From positions 54,058 through 118,057 of the forward strand of contig JNVV01000007.1 of NCBI GenBank assembly GCA_000733355.1: 64,000 bases of DNA. The letters run 5' to 3'. Positions 1 to 12,407 of the stretch are shown in pieces. Below the pieces are notes generated by a model. The model saw only the letters and a program-made list of their open reading frames with translations, had not been told where the DNA came from and did no database searches. How positions within the stretch are numbered: position 1 is the stretch's first letter; each line of letters starts with the position of its first letter. Position numbers and translations under genes: made by a program. This DNA is from Falciphora oryzae (lineage: Eukaryota > Ascomycota > Sordariomycetes > Magnaporthales > Magnaporthaceae).

Positions 1-969
1 GTGGTGCCCGATATAGGCTCAGCCGGCGGGGCGGGAGGCGCCGGGCTCTCGCCGCAAGTGGCCAAGAAGGACCAACACTCCCCACGACTGGCTTCCGGTA
101 GCGACACGCTGGCAAGCGACGACATGTTGGGGTGGAACCGCTGGCTCGTGTGCGTGCAGATCTTCACTGGGCCTCTGTTCACGGTCTTGATTGTGTGGGC
201 CAACATGCTGGAGGACTTGGAGCATCCCGGCAAGGCGCTGGTAAAAATGCTCCTCTGCTCGTTGTTGCTCTCTCTTGTGCTCCTGGCGTTCATGCTCTCG
301 ACAACGTCGCCAGATGTGCGACCGCGCTACCACTTCCTGTTCTGCTTCCTCGGATTCATCATTAGCGTTGCATGGATCTCGACGGTGGCGGGCGAGGTTG
401 TTGGGGTACTCAAGACGCTTGGTGTCGTCCTCGGCATCTCTGAGGCGATCCTCGGACTGACCATATTTGCCGTCGGGAACTCTCTGGGTGATCTAGTCGC
501 CGACATCACGGTCGCGCGGCTTGGCTACCCAGTGATGGCACTGTAAGTCGATGGCACCCATGTCCCTTTCTATACCTTTTACTCCCGTTCCCTGGATATG
601 TTTGGGCTGACGTGTATGAAACGACATAGATCCGCGTGTTTCGGCGGGCCGATGCTCAACATTCTTCTGGGAGTTGGAATAGGGGGCGCCTGGATGACGA
701 TCAAGGCGGCCAACGAGAGCCACAGCAAACACCCAGACAGGCCGCTGAAGTACAAGCCGTACCACATCCAGGTCGGGGGCACGCTCATTGTGTCAGCCTT
801 TACCGTGCTTCTGACTCTGATATTCCTGCTCATCGCCGTTCCGACCAACAAGTGGATCATGAGCAGGAAGATCGGCTTCAGCCTGATTGGGATCTGGAGC
901 ATCAGCACCATGATCAATCTGATTGTCGAGATGACCGGGGCTTGGGCAGAGATTGCTCAGGGCGCCTGA
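1..969 (+). CDS. Sodium/calcium exchanger family protein, C-terminal part
   Basis: This is the 3' part of a cation/Ca2+ antiporter gene; its start lies left of the window. Exons are 1-542 and 630-969, with an 87-nt intron (gtaagt...acatag); joining gives an uninterrupted frame of 293 residues. Visible are about eight hydrophobic segments and the signature AVGNSLGDLVAD followed across the intron by a Gly-Pro-rich stretch (CFGGPMLN), which matches the alpha-2 repeat of the NCX/CaCA superfamily. The hydrophilic start of the fragment (about residues 1-45, Gly/Ser-rich) would be the cytosolic loop before the second half of the transporter. Family knowledge suggests exchange of Na+ or H+ for Ca2+ across an internal or plasma membrane, closest in kind to fungal YDL206W/NCLX-like proteins. 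Family is firm; substrate and membrane are inferred. Confidence 0.88.
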
Positions 970-1649
970 TGACGGATCAGCCGATGGCACAGACAAGTGG
1001 CTGTCGGCAGCCGGTTTCTCCAGCACACACTATTGAATCATTGTTCGTAATGTATCAATTACCCATATGCAAGCAGGGGTATATATTATAAGTCATGCAG
1101 CAGTCGGTACAACAACAGGCGCTCGGCCGCTGAGTCATCTACAATACATAGAATGGAAGCGTTAGAATTACTCGCGAGAACAATCCATCCAATTCCCATG
1201 AGTGCCGCGATATCTGATCTGATGGTGTGGATACCTGGCTCGGACCGGTGAGATCCTGAGTCTCAGACGAGTTGCTGGTAGGACAAAGCCAATCGTGCGG
1301 CCAGCTCCGCCTGCGGTTCCTCCTGGTGGGGGCGGGGCTCTTGCCATCCAACCGCTGAAGTGCTGTTGTGCACGCATCCCGTTGTGAGGGGCACCCACCA
1401 CGGTACCAAGCTCAAGCAATGGAAGCTTGGTATGGAGGGGAAGGCCCCATTGAGCGACACCGACATTGAATTGGACGAGGAAGGGGTCCATTACTCAGGT
1501 CGGGCTGTTATACATCGCCAAAAGCTCCGACCCTGACCGCCTCGTCCCCGCGCCGTCCTCCAACAGAAAAAAAACAGCCTAGATTTCCTTGCTTACTCCT
1601 CGAACCCCGATCACCCCCCTTGGTCGACACAGCTAAAAAAAAAAAAAAA
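970..1649. other. Intergenic region: exchanger 3' end and PMM promoter
   Basis: About 680 nt with no convincing coding frame. It ends in a run of 16 A (1635-1650) whose last A is the first base of the phosphomannomutase start codon. A pyrimidine-rich stretch precedes the A run. I see no RNA gene. Confidence 0.6.
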
Positions 1650-2574
1650 ATGGCGTACCCATCTCTGGACCAGCGGCCGCTCAAGGACACCATCTGCCTG
1701 TTCGACGTCGACGGCACCCTGACGCCCGCCCGCCAGGATGTCACGCCCGAGGTCCTCGACATGCTCGCGCGGCTTCGGCAGAAGTGCGCCATCGGCTTCG
1801 TGGGCGGCTCGAACCTGCCCAAGCAGCAGGAGCAGCTGGGCACGGCCGACGTCAACGTCACGTCGCTCTTCGACTTTTGCTTCCCCGAGAACGGCCTGAC
1901 GGCCTTCAAGAGCGGCGAGCCGCTGCCGTCGACCAGCTTCATCGAGTGGATCGGCGAGGGCAAGTACAAGGAGCTGGCGAGCTTCATCCTGCACTACATC
2001 GCCGACCTCGACATCCCCGTCAAGCGGGGGACCTTTATCGAGTTCCGCAACGGCATGATCAACGTCTCGCCCGTCGGCCGCAACGCCTCGCACCAGGAGC
2101 GCAAGGACTTCCTCGCCTACGACGACGTGCACCAGGTCCGCGCCAAGTTTGTCGAGAAGCTCAAGGAGAAGTTTGGCCACTTTGGCCTCACGTGAGTTTT
2201 TTTTTTTTTTTTTTTTTTTTTTCCCCTCTCTTCTTGCTTTCTACCTCTTCTGTTATAGCCCCTCCAAGAATAACCCACGAAATCTGACTTTTGCCAACCC
2301 TGAACACCAAAAAAACAACAGCTTCTCCATCGGCGGCGAGATCTCCTTCGACGTCTTCCCCAAGGGCTGGGACAAGACCTACTGCCTGAACCACCTCGAG
2401 AACGAGGCCAAGAAGGCCGGCGGCATCACCTACACCACCATCCACTTCTTTGGCGACAAGACCATGCCCGGCGGCAACGACTACGAGATCTTCTCCGACT
2501 CCAGGACCGTCGGCCACACCGTCACCTCGCCCGACGACACCATGGCCGAGCTCAAGAAGCTCTTCGACCTGTGA
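1650..2574 (+). CDS. SEC53: Phosphomannomutase (PMM/Sec53 family)
   Basis: Converts mannose-6-phosphate to mannose-1-phosphate, the precursor of GDP-mannose for N-glycans, O-mannosylation, GPI anchors and wall mannan; cytosolic. Exons are 1650-2191 and 2322-2574; the protein is 264 residues, usual for eukaryotic PMMs (about 246-265). The HAD-type motif FDVDGTLTP places the nucleophile and acid/base aspartates at D19 and D21. Later conserved pieces include [27 protein letters not shown] and, in exon 2, [18 protein letters not shown] and the C-terminal GNDYEIF. The start is the first ATG of the frame and abuts a 16-A run. The 130-nt intron is odd: 26 consecutive T follow the donor almost directly. 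Splicing joins GLT to FSIGG, as in homologues. Confidence 0.96.
2197..2222 (+). repeat. T26 homopolymer inside the PMM intron
   Basis: Twenty-six consecutive T begin five bases after the 5' splice site of the PMM intron (gtgag then T). A pyrimidine run this close to the donor is unusual and is likely to be length-polymorphic. Confidence 0.9.
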
Positions 2575-3367
2575 GTTGGGAGCCTAGCAAGGAGAAAGAG
2601 AAATTCCACAATAGAAAAAAAAGAACAGGATATCATTTTACGACGGAACCCGGTGCGTGGTGCATTATGTGTGCGGTATAGCGAAATCACGATCACTGCG
2701 ATACTCAAGCCGGCTTAGAAGATGCAGGGTAAAATTAGAGATGCGTGTGGGAGGAAGGCTCTGAGATTTCCATAGGCGTTGTTGTTACCCTAGATGGAGT
2801 TTGATGATGATACCAAAAAGGAATGCGCCAGTCTCGAAAGGGGACGCCACAGGCCTAAAATGTTGCTCTAATGTCCCCAGACTATCATGTGAAAGGAGCC
2901 AACAAGAATAAAAAGATGAAAGCTGAAGACGAGCAGTCACATACACACAGCGCCTCGGGCCCGAATAATACAAGGTTCAATAACAGACTGGTTGGTCATA
3001 AGCTAAGCTACCTACCAAAGGAACGCAAACTTATGTATAAATCCACCTCGCTAATCGCATCTAGCTAAGAACATGGCAAGACAGACACGATTGACAGTTG
3101 AAGTACTGTGGGGTAGGTTGGGGAGAGTACAGCGGCAGAACTGGCATGATGTAGATGGGATATATGTGGTAGATAGATGGAAGGCGGCCGCGCGCCGCGA
3201 CAAGGGATACGCACAAAAAATGAGGCCGTCAAGCAGCTATCAACCCAGGAAAAAAGAGACGATATAGAAAAATAAAAGCAATAAATAGGAACAGATGTAG
3301 GGAATTGGTGGGGAAAATAGCAAACAGCAGACAGATGCCAAGGAGGAATATTGCTCGACGGTAACTT
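2575..3367. other. Convergent 3' intergenic region
   Basis: About 790 nt between the stop codons of phosphomannomutase (plus) and the WW/PhoD gene (minus). It should hold both 3' untranslated regions. Only short open frames occur and I see no conserved product or RNA structure. Confidence 0.6.
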
Positions 3368-6121
3368 TTAGTGACCGTACTCAAGGTGCGGGACAATGAC
3401 GGGCCCGTATTTGGTGGGCGCCGAGTTGAAGTTGCTGTCGCCCTGGACGACAAAGTCGACTGCGAGGCTGAGCTTTGACAGGCCCTGCTGCTGCTGGGCC
3501 TGGCCGCCGTTGACGATGCTGGCGGCGTACTGGGTGCCCGGGATGGACTCGGGATCGTAGGCGACGACGGCGACGTAGTTGCGCCGGCCCATGAGCTTCT
3601 TGAGCTCGCGTTGCGCCCCGCTTGCGTCGACCTGGAAGATCTCCATCATGTCCTCCTTGGTGTCTGACACCTCGCCCGTCGACTTGTGCCCGTTCAGAGG
3701 AACGTAGAGCATCTTGTTGGAGTTGTGCAGCATCTTGAGGATGTAGTTGTTGGCCGGCGCCGCCACGATGGGCGACGTGATGATCTGGTACATTGTCTTG
3801 TGGTCGCTCGGGTGCGACGGGTCGTGCACCAGGCCTGCTCCGCAGCAGTTGACGTCTGTCACGAAGGAATCCGAGCTGGTTAGTCTCATGTTGGCTCAAA
3901 ACCCGGGGAGCTCGCCGCTGTCCAGGCTCACCTCCAGAAAGAAACGTCATCCTGATGCCCTTCTGCTGCGAGATGCCCTGCAGCGTGCGGATCAGATATG
4001 TGCGCTCAAGGTCCTTGGTCTCGTGCGTCCACAGATCCTTAAGCTCCTCGGCAAAATCGAAGTCACCAAACTGGTTTAGCACGTTGCCCATCAGGCCCGA
4101 CTTTCCGACGGCCTTCTTGACGTGTGTGAAGCCATGCTGCACCACCTCCTTGCCGCCCACGACACCAGCCACCGAGCTCGTCACCTTGCCGAGGATGTTG
4201 TACGTCGTGTTGACTGCCTTCTTACCCGTCGCAAAAGTATTGGCAAGACTCTCTACCGTATCGAGCCGCGGGTAGATTGGCGGCACTGATAGCATCCAAA
4301 TACAGTGCTGCACGCTTGGTGGCAGCATGGCCACCTTGGGGAAGATGCCCTGGTATGTCGGCCCGGCCATGACGCGCGACTGTGTCCGCTCCGACCTCAG
4401 ATCGGCGCCGACGACCACCACGGCGGGCCCAAGGTACTTGACAAAGTGCCATCCGGCGCCCGAGATGGTGAACAGATCAATGTCGGTGTTGACGTTTCGC
4501 ATGATCTCTATAGTCGTGTGGTGCTGGAAGAGCAGGTACATCTCGATAGCTACCCTGCCGATGTTTTTGAAAATCTGCGATGACTGCATGTAGTCTGGAT
4601 ATGACCCGAACCCATCGAAACTGCAGAGCCGAGGAGGGAGGAGCGTCAGAATCGCGGCTCTTATAGCATAGCAAAGAGCAGAGAGAGGAAAAAGGGGGTG
4701 GGCGGACTCACATATCATGGTCATCAAGTTGCAGGATGTGAGGGATCTGAGCAAACGCCTCTCTGAGGAATGGCTGGTCAAAGTGCGAGGTGTAGTAGTG
4801 GAAGTAGGCGTGGGTGACGTCCTCCTCGTGGCGCGCCGTCCACTGCGCCGTCTTGCGGTTCTCTCTCCCTTGCAGCGAGAGCCACTGCTTGAGCAGCGGA
4901 ACCTCTTTCCAAAGCCGGTCACCGTAGATCTGGTCACCAAGACCGAGCTGGACGTGGAAACCTCCACAGTCGACGTTCTTCTGCAGTACATCCTTCCACA
5001 TGAAGCCAACACCCCCGAGTTTGGCCCTGTCGTTCTGCGATGTTGATGCTGCAAAGTCGTTGCCCGAGTGAGCGATAAACCGCCAGCCAGCCTCGTGCCG
5101 TCCGGCCACCACAAACTCATATCTTGTGCACCCCAGGTGTGATGTGACCGCATATGTCCAGCGCTCCGTTCCCTGCTCGCCCATCTGCAGATCCATGTCG
5201 TATTTGTAAAAAGTCCATCGCTGATGCGTGTGGATCGGGTGCGGGTTGAGCATGCGCGGGTTGGGCGACAGATCGACGCTCAGATGGAGATGGATAGTTG
5301 GCGGTTGCGGCGCGTCGGTAACAATCATGATACTGCCTAGCCAGACGCCTCGTTCGACGTCCATGTTGACATAACGCAGATAGGGGCCGAAGTACACTCC
5401 GTTTGTGGGCGCAACCTTGAAGATATCAACACCGGAGCTGGGCGGAGGCCCCGTAAAGCCCGCGGTTGGGGCTGCCGAGACTGCCACGCTCATGATGCTC
5501 TCGGCGTAGCCCGGTGTCTGGGGTGGGAAAAGGCCCGGCGAACCCATCCCCTGCTTTGTCCCGAACGGCGAGGCAAGCGGGTTTCCATACGTCGAAGCCG
5601 TTGGAGATAGCGGCGCCGTCTCGTGGTTGATCGGATTGGGACCTTTGGGGAACTCCCACTGCGTGGACTGGGTCGCGAGGTGGATGTAGTAGTACTGACC
5701 CGAGTTCTGGTCGAGGTGCGAGATCCAACCCTCGGGCAGTGGGGGAGGCGACGCCGGGTTCTGCGCGTGCAGCACCGAAGGCGTGTGGGAAATAGCGATG
5801 GACGGCTGGCCGTTCTGCCCAGAGCTCTCTGGCCTGGGGTCGTTCGCAAACGCAGGGTGGCCCGGATGCTGAAGAGCGGGCGATGCGAGCGGGTTTGCAT
5901 ATTGTTGCTGCTGCTGCTTCTTCTCTTGGTTCTGGGCCGCAGGTGCGTGCACAGCGCTGGCGCTAGCACTCGGCCCGGAAGCGACGGCGGCGGCAGCGGA
6001 TGTGCCTGCGGCAGATGAGGCAGGGTGTTGTTGCTGTTGCTGGTGTTGCTGTTGCTGGTACTGTTGCTGCTGGTTCTGCTGTTGGTGTTGCTGTGGCTGT
6101 GGCTGTGGCTGTGGCTGCTGT

Positions 6122-6157
<36 letters not shown>

Positions 6158-7404
6158 GCGTTGGGCGTTGACTGCTGCGCTGCAGGTCGCTGCTTCTCGT
6201 TGGGGTACGAAGAGTTCCCTCCGGGATTGACGCTGGTGTAGGCCGGGGGAGGCGTGGATGCTTGCATACGAGCAAAGTCCTGCTCCAGGATGCTCACCTG
6301 AAGGCTCCCCTGCTGCCCCTGGTTCGCCTGCGCCGAGTTAGCAGCCTGTTGGGGTGCCTCATTGACCCGATCAGATCCCTGGTAGACGGTCGGAGGTCCA
6401 TGCGGCTGCTGGTCTGGGGTCTCTGTGGGCGTCCACGGGCGCTGCGGGGGAGGCTGGCCGCCGTACTGGGCAAGGCGCTGTGATGCTGCGGAATTCTGCA
6501 GTTGCTGAGCTTGTAGGCCGGTCAGGGTAGCGGCGCCCGAGATGCCCGAGGCGGCGTACCGAGCCTCGATGCCATCGCCGGGGCGGGCTCCCGGCTCAAC
6601 GATGGGGGTCTCTGGAGGAGGTGGCGACCCCCGGCTGGCGCGGGTGGTCGAGGTGGAGGCCGTCGAGGCAAAGCGACTTACGCTGCTTTCCTGCGGCATA
6701 TCAAGCGAGCCTGTGGGCGACTCGTGGCGCTTGGCATTGTTGGTCGGGGCCGGGGCCGGGTTTGAGGAGCTACCGCCAGGCGGGGGGTAGTACGGCTTGT
6801 TCTGGTAGCTCGTCGAGATCTTGGGCTGCGGATAGTGTGGCTTGGGCTGCGCCTGCTGCGGCTTGGGCTGGGATATAGGCTTCGCAAAGAGGTTGTCCTT
6901 GTCGCCATCGTCGCTCGTGGGCGACAGTGCTGTCGGCGCGGTGCCGCGGCGCTCAGCAAGCCCGGGCTTCTTCTCGGCACCAGTGCTGAGATTCAGGCGC
7001 GGCGAGGTGTCGTTGTAGTTCCCGGCGGAGTTGGCGGGGCTGCTCGTCTGAACCCTGTTGTTGGACGGTCTGCGCACGCTGTCTGAGGGGTAGGGAGGCC
7101 GCGGGGCATGTGAGGGCTTGGACGGGCGCAGGTCGTCGTCGTCCGGGTACGGGAGCGGCGCGGCAGAGCTCGATGCGCCCGGGGGCAGGGGGAAGGACGG
7201 CTTGGAGTGGTGGGACGAAGACGACGAGGCCGGCGAGGGCGGCCGCGGATACTTGAAACGGCCCGAGGCCTGGTCGGCCTGGGGCTTGGGGCTCTGGGGC
7301 TTGAAAATGCGCAGCGGCTCAACGGTCGGGCTGTCACCGTCCTGGCGGGCAGGGTGGCTCAGGAAGAGCTCCTCGTCCGAGATGCCTCTTGAACGGTTCT
7401 CCAT
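3368..7404 (-). CDS. WW-domain PhoD-like phosphatase protein
   Basis: Exons (minus) are 7404-4712, 4620-3932 and 3855-3368; the protein is 1,289 residues. Residues 1-410 are disordered and Pro/Ser-rich. A glutamine-rich tract lies at about 410-465. A WW domain at about 554-590 (LPEGWISHLDQNSGQYYYIH, then TQWEFP) should bind proline-rich ligands. From about 680 to the end is a PhoD-like metallophosphatase region with GLGDQIYGDRLW (about 823), LDDHDIFDGFGSYP across intron 1 and TFLSGDVNCC across intron 2. These Asp/His motifs resemble the metal-binding sites of PhoD enzymes, but catalysis is not certain. The ATG at 7404 has a good context (acagccATGG); no ATG occurs upstream in the frame. No signal peptide is seen, so a cytosolic protein is likely. 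Substrate unknown. Confidence 0.88.
6027..6176 (-). repeat. Polyglutamine-coding CAG/CAA tract
   Basis: On the coding (minus) strand this encodes runs of Gln broken by Pro, His and Asn within the WW/PhoD gene. It includes an uninterrupted array of 11 CTG triplets on the plus strand at 6124-6156. The mixed CAA/CAG codons elsewhere suggest an old tract; the pure part is a likely site of length variation. Confidence 0.9.
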
Positions 7405-9676
7405 GGCTGTGTCTTGCTCTCGCGGCAGATGCAGGTACAACAACGAGAGGGAACGGCGCGCGCGCGATGACGCACGGCGGGAGGAGCAAGAATTTTATTT
7501 ATAGGGGCCTTTGAAAATGGGTGACGAGAAGACGGGCACTAGGACCGCGGATTCGGGGGCCGCGCACAAGGAATAGGAAGATGGAGGGAGGGGTGTGTTG
7601 TCGATGGGAGCCGGCAGATCAACAGCCTAACCCAGCTGCGGGGTGGGTGAGCTGAGCTGCTGCGACGCGGGCGGCGAGGGAGTCTAGACTGCTAGGAACA
7701 AGGAAGATAGGGCTGGGTTGGGGATGAAAGGTGCAACCGGACGCTGTCACGACGACCAGGGGTAAAAAGAAGGGGAAACGAGCAGGAAAAGAAGCTCCTT
7801 GCGCCCTATCTGTCCTGACTTGTGACAGTTGGATGCCGGCATATACCATAAAGAAGCAAGCAGAATTCAATAAAGAAAAAAAAAAAAAAAAAAGATATTG
7901 CTTGCCTTGACGCTTGCTACTCTCTCCTGCACCCTCTGCCTGGTTGGTAGGGGCGAGGGGGGGTATGCGGCCGGCCGGGCGACCAGCAGCATGGCGGGGG
8001 GGACGCGCAAGGTCCCGGGGTGGGAGATGTGACTGCTCGGCTTCTGGCTGTCTGCTGGCGCTGAGGCGATTGATTGGCCCCCGGGACCCAGGAGGGCGCT
8101 TATGGCTTCCCACCCGTGCTGGCACCCATGGACGGGAGGGGCAGGGACGCTGGCCCGAAAGGAGAAGCGGCACGAAGCTCATGCTGCAAGCGCCCAACCA
8201 CAGCAGGCTAACAGGATGCGCAGATGAAGCCAGCCCGCACCAGAGGCAGCGCGCGCCCATTGAGGCAACGCACATTTGCCTTGGACCTCGAGTGGGCCAA
8301 AGAGATGCCGCGCGCTGCGAAAAGTGGCCCTCAAGTCAGCAGCTCCATCGACATCACTCTCATTTCCGGACTCGGAATCGACGGCCCAGGCTTTCCCAGT
8401 CCAAGCCAGCGTGGTGCAGTGTGCAGTCCGGTGTTGCAAGTCGTCGTCGTCGCGCAGGACGGGCTAGCAAGGTAATCAATAGTCCAAACCATGCATCCCA
8501 TCCATCTGCCCACCGACATTGGATGATGGGTGCCCAGATACCTGCATCGGCTGCCTCTACTCGTCACTCGAGTGAAGATGGGGAGCCGCCGGGCTTTTGC
8601 ATGTGTGTCAATACCTCGAAGCAGGTACAGACGTGTCTTCAAAAGTCGTCGCAGCGAACAACGGTTTGATCACGTCTGTGCGAGAGGCCTTGACACGGGA
8701 GCCTCGACAGGGATGGTGCACCCCCGGCCACCCGCCTCCCCCGCTCCAATTGATTTTTTTTTTCTGTTCCAGCCAAGCGGGCATTTTGAAGAAAGGTATG
8801 CCTCCCAACAGTGTCCGCCACAGCTCATTTGATGCACACGATGCGCACAATGCACACACATACGTAGCAGTAACACCCAACCAGCCATTATTGAGCACCC
8901 TTGCCAGAAGCGGTCGTCTGCCTGCAGCGAGCACTCGCATCGGCGGGGGACCTCTGTTGGTCGACTCGCTTTGCCAAGCCGGCGACACCAAGGGCGGGCG
9001 TTCCTTTCCGGGCGACTCGATTGGCTGCTTCACAAGAGATCATGTGGTACCGACCGGAGGCACAAATTTTGGATGGATCGGCTCGGCGCGTCATCGTCAA
9101 GGCAAAAAAAAAAAAAGGCTGCTCCGGACACCTGTGGGGGTGACAGAGAGGGGTTTGGCGGCATCCAGGCCCGGACACCGCATTCTTTCTTCTTCGTTTT
9201 TCTTTCTTCTGCATCTCAAATGGCGACACAGGCAGAAGCTTGTCCTTCCAGGGAACGAGGCGATCCATCGGCCGATCGTAGGGTGGCTGGAGGTATTTGA
9301 GTATGAAAAGGTCCTGCAGGAGCGAGATTTCCCTCTCTCTCCTCTCGTCATTACCTGTGGCTCACATTGGTTTTTGTATTTATTTTATTTTTCTCTTCTT
9401 GCTGGGCCAGACGCTCATGTAACGAAGACCAGACCGTTGAGTTTAGCCAACGCCGCTTATCCATCCCTTTCCAGCATCTCCGCCCGCGTCCAGATCCACT
9501 CCACAGCTCAAGTCTCCCCGTCTCGACTAATCCCTGTCTCGAGGGCAGGTGGCCGCCGCACGGGGTCAGGTCTAGTGAAGCGGTTGCCTATCTGCCGGCT
9601 GTATTAAGTTGGGCATCATTCCCCAGGGAAACACCTACCAGATAGACGGGTGACGAAGAAAAAGGAGACCAAAGTC
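7405..9676. other. Divergent intergenic region, WW/PhoD and MFS promoters
   Basis: About 2.27 kb separating two divergent genes. It contains an A18 run (7876-7893), a short CG-alternating stretch near 7457-7466 and pyrimidine-rich segments before the MFS start. Open frames of up to 336 codons exist but have no recognisable product and no coding-like composition; I treat them as chance. No RNA gene was seen. Confidence 0.55.
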
Positions 9677-11540
9677 ATGTCTCTCAACCGCGTCTCCTCC
9701 CTCGGCGAGTTCGAATTCGTCCCCGGCGACCCTGTGACTAGGTCCCGGCGCGGCTCCGACGCCTCGGTGCTCTCTGCCCGCGCTCAGAGGCTTACCTTCA
9801 ACCCTCTGGTTGTCCCTGGCGACCACGGCAATGTCGTTCACCCTGTCGCACCCGCCGACGCAGTCGGTGCCTTTAAGGTTCCTAGGTGGAAGAGGATCCT
9901 GCAGATCGCTTCGGCTGTCTTCTACTGTGTCTTTGCATCGGGCATCGTTTGTAAGACTTATATCGTACCTCATGCATGTATCGTATCGTCTGGACAGCCG
10001 AGGCTGACATTATCAAACCCCGTACCCAGTTGGCTACGCCGCCATCAAGCCGGTGCTCAAGGGTGAGGGGGTCTATCGGGATGTATGCTCCCGCGAATCC
10101 GGCGAGGGGCTTGGCGAGGGCCTTGACGAGGACACGTGCGTCGAGATACGCATGAACCTCATGTTTACCGTCGCAGCCGTCTCAACAAACGTGGCCGCCC
10201 TCCCGATCGGCGCCATCCTTGACCACGCGGGGCCTCGTGTCTGCGGCCTTCTCGGCAGTTTCTTCCTGGCCGGTGGAGCTGTTATCCTGGCCTACGCCGA
10301 GCAGGTACCTTTCGACGGGTACCTCGCGGGCTACCTTGGGCTGGCGCTTGGAGGCCCCTTTATTTACATGAGTTCGTTCCACCTATCCAACGCGCTGCCC
10401 AGGTCGGGCCTGGTACTGGCCCTCCTGACGGGTGCCTTTGACTCGTCCAGCGCCATCTTCTTGATCTACCGGATCATCTACCAGGCTACGGATAGCGGCT
10501 TCGGCCTGAGGAGCTTCTTTCTGGCATACTTGGTGGTGCCTGCTGCGATCGTTCTCCTCCAGCTCACGCTGCTGCCAAAGAACTCGTACAAGACGGTGGT
10601 CGAGATGATTGAGGATATCAAAGAGCCCAACGGACTCCGGGGCGCCTGCGATCAAATCGATGAGCATACCGCACTACTTCAGGAAGAGACGAGGCAGCAG
10701 CGAGAGGAGCAGGTCGGGGAGCTGCTGGGCACGACCAAGGTGGACACTCAAGTCAACCGCCAGGTGCGCCAGAACATGAAGTCTGGTGTCTGGGGCATTA
10801 TGCATAATAGCACTATCAAGCAGCAGCTGGTGTCTCCGTGGTTCATTCTTATTATGCTGTTCACTGGTAAGCAGTCTAACAGACCATATCGGCCTTTACC
10901 TGGGGAGAATGGGAACTAACGCCCAACAAAACTTTACCGCGGCTGGTTAGTTATCCAAATGACGAGGATCAATTATTTCGTGGCCACCGTTCGGCCACAG
11001 TACGAAGCCCTTCTCGGCAGTCACAGCCGCGCCGTTGAGGTCAACAATTTCTTTGACCTCGCCCTGCCCCTGGGCGGTATTATTTCCATCCCATTCATTG
11101 GGGTGATTCTGGATAATACCAGGACTGTTACGGTCCTCATCATGCTGGTTGCCGTTGCCACGGCGATTGGTGTTCTTGGAATTATCCCCTATGCCTGGGC
11201 GGCGTACTGCAGCATTTGCCTCTTCGTCTTGTACCGCCCATTTTACTACACGGCCGTTTCCGATTTTAGCGCAAAGGTGTTCGGCTTTAGGACGTTTGGG
11301 GTTGTCTACGGAACCATCATCTGCTTCAGCGGCCTCTTCAACCTCTCCCAGCCGGGCCTGGACTTTCTCTTCCATGAGACCTTCCAAGGAGACCCGGTCC
11401 CTGTTAATCTCATCTTGATGTCGGCCGGCCTGGCAGTGGGCGTCTCTCTCGTCGCATATGTCGGCACCAAGTCTCGAAGGATCAGCCGCAACCTTCTTGA
11501 GCAGGAAGCCGAGTCAGCATTTGCGAACCGAGAGGCATGA
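9677..11540 (+). CDS. MFS transporter, Fmp42/SLC43-like
   Basis: Exons are 9677-9950, 10030-10866 and 10951-11540; the protein is 566 residues. A hydrophilic N-terminus of about 75 residues leads into some twelve hydrophobic segments divided by a charged central loop (about residues 300-355, ending near RQNMKSGVWGIM). The pattern NVAALPIGAILDHAGPRVCG after an early transmembrane helix is the loop 2-3 motif of the major facilitator superfamily. Overall resemblance is to fungal Fmp42-like proteins, related to the SLC43 amino-acid transporters; the substrate here is an inference. Introns are 79 and 84 nt, and both junctions restore the frame (GIV-FGYAA and LFTG-to-VIQM regions). The ATG at 9677 is the first methionine in the frame. 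Confidence 0.87.
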
Positions 11541-12407
11541 TGGCTTTTTTTCTCGCCTGGAATTAGGGCGTCGACAAGAGCAGAGCAAGGCTGCCTATTT
11601 ATTGACTGTCTTTATGGCACTAATGCGTCGATGGGGGTGGGCTTCGGGGGGGAAGGGAAAATTGGAGAAATCCAAAACAAAGAACAGGCCCAGGTCAGCC
11701 CGAGGAAAGGCTTTTAAGCAAAGATATAGTTCATTTCTAAGAAGTCGTGCTATATATACGCTAACAGGAGCATGTCTACTGGAATATACCGGATCCCTCC
11801 GCTCTTCACCAGTCAAACAACCCGCTCATAAATGCAGCCTCTCCTTCCCATTAATGACAACACCTTATCAGTGTTTAGTGCCTAAATCGTGTGAGTTCCA
11901 GGTGTGACGTGACGGATGCTGCGCCCTTGCGATCAGGTTTCAGCCTTACTTGCCTGGTCGTTAGGGGTCGAAGAGCGCATGCCATGCATCGCTACGGAGC
12001 CCCCAAGGATCGTCGGGTCTGGCCAAGCGCTGTGCTGGTTGTCGCGCGCTTACTTCGTGCGTATTGCCGTGTGCGCCCAATGACTTTCGCAGAAAGTGGC
12101 CAGGCTAAGGTCCGGTGGGCCCCGTTTCATGCCATCCTGGGAGCCAAAAACAACACCGCGAGATGCAGGGTAACCGGGAGTGGAGACCAACAGCCAGCTC
12201 GTCTTGTCGTTGCATACCTGCCAGCCTGCGTGCCAGGTGAGCAGGTGTGTTTGTCAATTGCAGCAGTGGGGGTCTGTGTGTGGGTCTAGACGCACGCGAA
12301 ACTACGGAGTATAAAGCATCATACATACGCAGCTCACCCCCTGGGTAGGTAATACGATGCAACACAACCTCGTAGCTTCCTACCCCTGACGATCGCAAGC
12401 CGCAAGA
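11541..12407 (+). other. Intergenic region
   Basis: About 870 nt between the MFS stop and the next start. It is AT-richer than the genes and has only short open frames. I see no conserved element. Confidence 0.55.

Noticed and set aside
8597..9607. 336-codon plus-strand frame before the MFS gene
   Set aside because: Composition is random-like, it crosses homopolymers and pyrimidine tracts, and shows no motif or sensible extent.
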